This document shows positions 4,806-5,091 of a stretch of DNA of 5,091 bases, in pieces; the first letter of the stretch is position 1; each line of letters starts with the position of its first letter. The notes below the pieces were generated by a model that saw nothing but the letters and a program-made list of their open reading frames with translations, ran no database searches and had not been told where the DNA came from. This DNA comes from Acidobacteriota bacterium (GTDB taxonomy: Bacteria > Acidobacteriota > Thermoanaerobaculia > Multivoradales > JAHEKO01), in contig JAOTUP010000194.1 of assembly GCA_029863825.1 (NCBI GenBank), positions 1-5,091 on the forward strand, given 5' to 3'. The translations under genes were made by a program, and so were the position numbers.

Positions 4806-5091
4806 GTGCTGCGCCTCGCCCCCGAGGCCGCACGACGCCGGGTCGCGCTCGCCGTGAGAGTCGAAAGGCTCGCCGTGCACGCACCGGAGACATACTGCTG
4901 CGATTGAAAGAGGAATACCCCGACGCTCGCTGCGCGCTCGTTAGCCGTTCACCGTTCGAGCTTCTCGTCGCGACAATTCTCTCCGCCCAATGCACCGACA
5001 AACGGGTCAATGCAGTCACGCCGGCGCTTTTCACGCGCTTCCCGGCGGCTGCCGACTTCGCCGCAGCCGAGCTCGGAGAGTTGGAGGAAAT
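4802..5091 (+). CDS. nth: Endonuclease III (DNA glycosylase/AP lyase), N-terminal part (runs off right edge)
   Basis: The first 96 codons of a base-excision-repair enzyme that removes oxidised pyrimidines and cleaves the abasic strand. Family features seen: LLRLKEEYPDARCAL (32-46), PFELLVATILSAQCTDKRVN (51-70) with the Gln63 and Asp66 positions of the 'LSAQ.TD' signature, and VTPALFTRFP (72-81), followed by the first helix-loop of the HhH-GPD fold. The catalytic Lys and Asp and the [4Fe-4S] cluster cysteines lie beyond the window, so activity cannot be judged. The first 28 residues form a very basic tail (many Arg, with Pro and Gly) not present in short E. coli-type enzymes; an internal start could shorten it, but no in-frame ATG occurs before the core. 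The ATG overlaps the stop of the preceding membrane-protein gene (ATGA) without a clear Shine-Dalgarno, suggesting translational coupling. Confidence 0.92.
   Translation, partial: MSAAPRPRGRTTPGRARRESRKARRARTGDILLRLKEEYPDARCALVSRSPFELLVATILSAQCTDKRVNAVTPALFTRFPAAADFAAAELGELEE

Overview
This window is a compact, GC-rich stretch of an ordinary bacterial chromosome carrying mainly housekeeping genes. The YqgE/AlgH-family gene, the eno-ftsB gene pair and the GC-rich third codon positions suggest a Gram-negative bacterium, perhaps Acidobacteriota or a Proteobacteria/Deltaproteobacteria-like lineage. No feature fixes the phylum. I see no transposase, integrase, CRISPR array, phage module or other accessory cassette.

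Layout from left to right. (1) Positions 1-204, minus strand: the first 68 codons of a gene running off the left edge, most like the N-terminus of the transcription-repair coupling factor Mfd. (2) 302-1681, plus strand: a CPA2-family cation/proton antiporter with the Asp-Asp ion site of electrogenic (NapA-like) members. (3) 1682-1890: a convergent intergenic gap with a candidate minus-strand terminator. (4) 2232-1891 and 3527-2229, minus strand: ftsB and, upstream of it, eno (enolase), joined by a GTGA stop/start overlap. (5) 3528-3679: a divergent control region with candidate promoters for eno (leftward) and the tRNA (rightward). (6) 3680-3756: initiator tRNA-fMet(CAT), followed by a clean intrinsic terminator. 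(7) 3836-5091, plus strand: a probable three-gene run of yqgE/algH, a four-helix holin-like membrane protein (DUF360/YvlD type) and nth (endonuclease III, cut by the right edge).

The genes cover central metabolism (enolase), cell division (FtsB), translation initiation (tRNA-fMet), ion homeostasis (antiporter) and DNA repair (probable Mfd, Nth) and do not form one pathway. The most notable signals are small: -10-like hexamers 6-8 bases before the ATGs of yqgE and the mfd-like gene, neither of which has a Shine-Dalgarno sequence (possible leaderless transcripts); back-to-back candidate promoters between eno and tRNA-fMet; and stop/start overlaps coupling eno-ftsB and holin-nth. I found no convincing undescribed system here.
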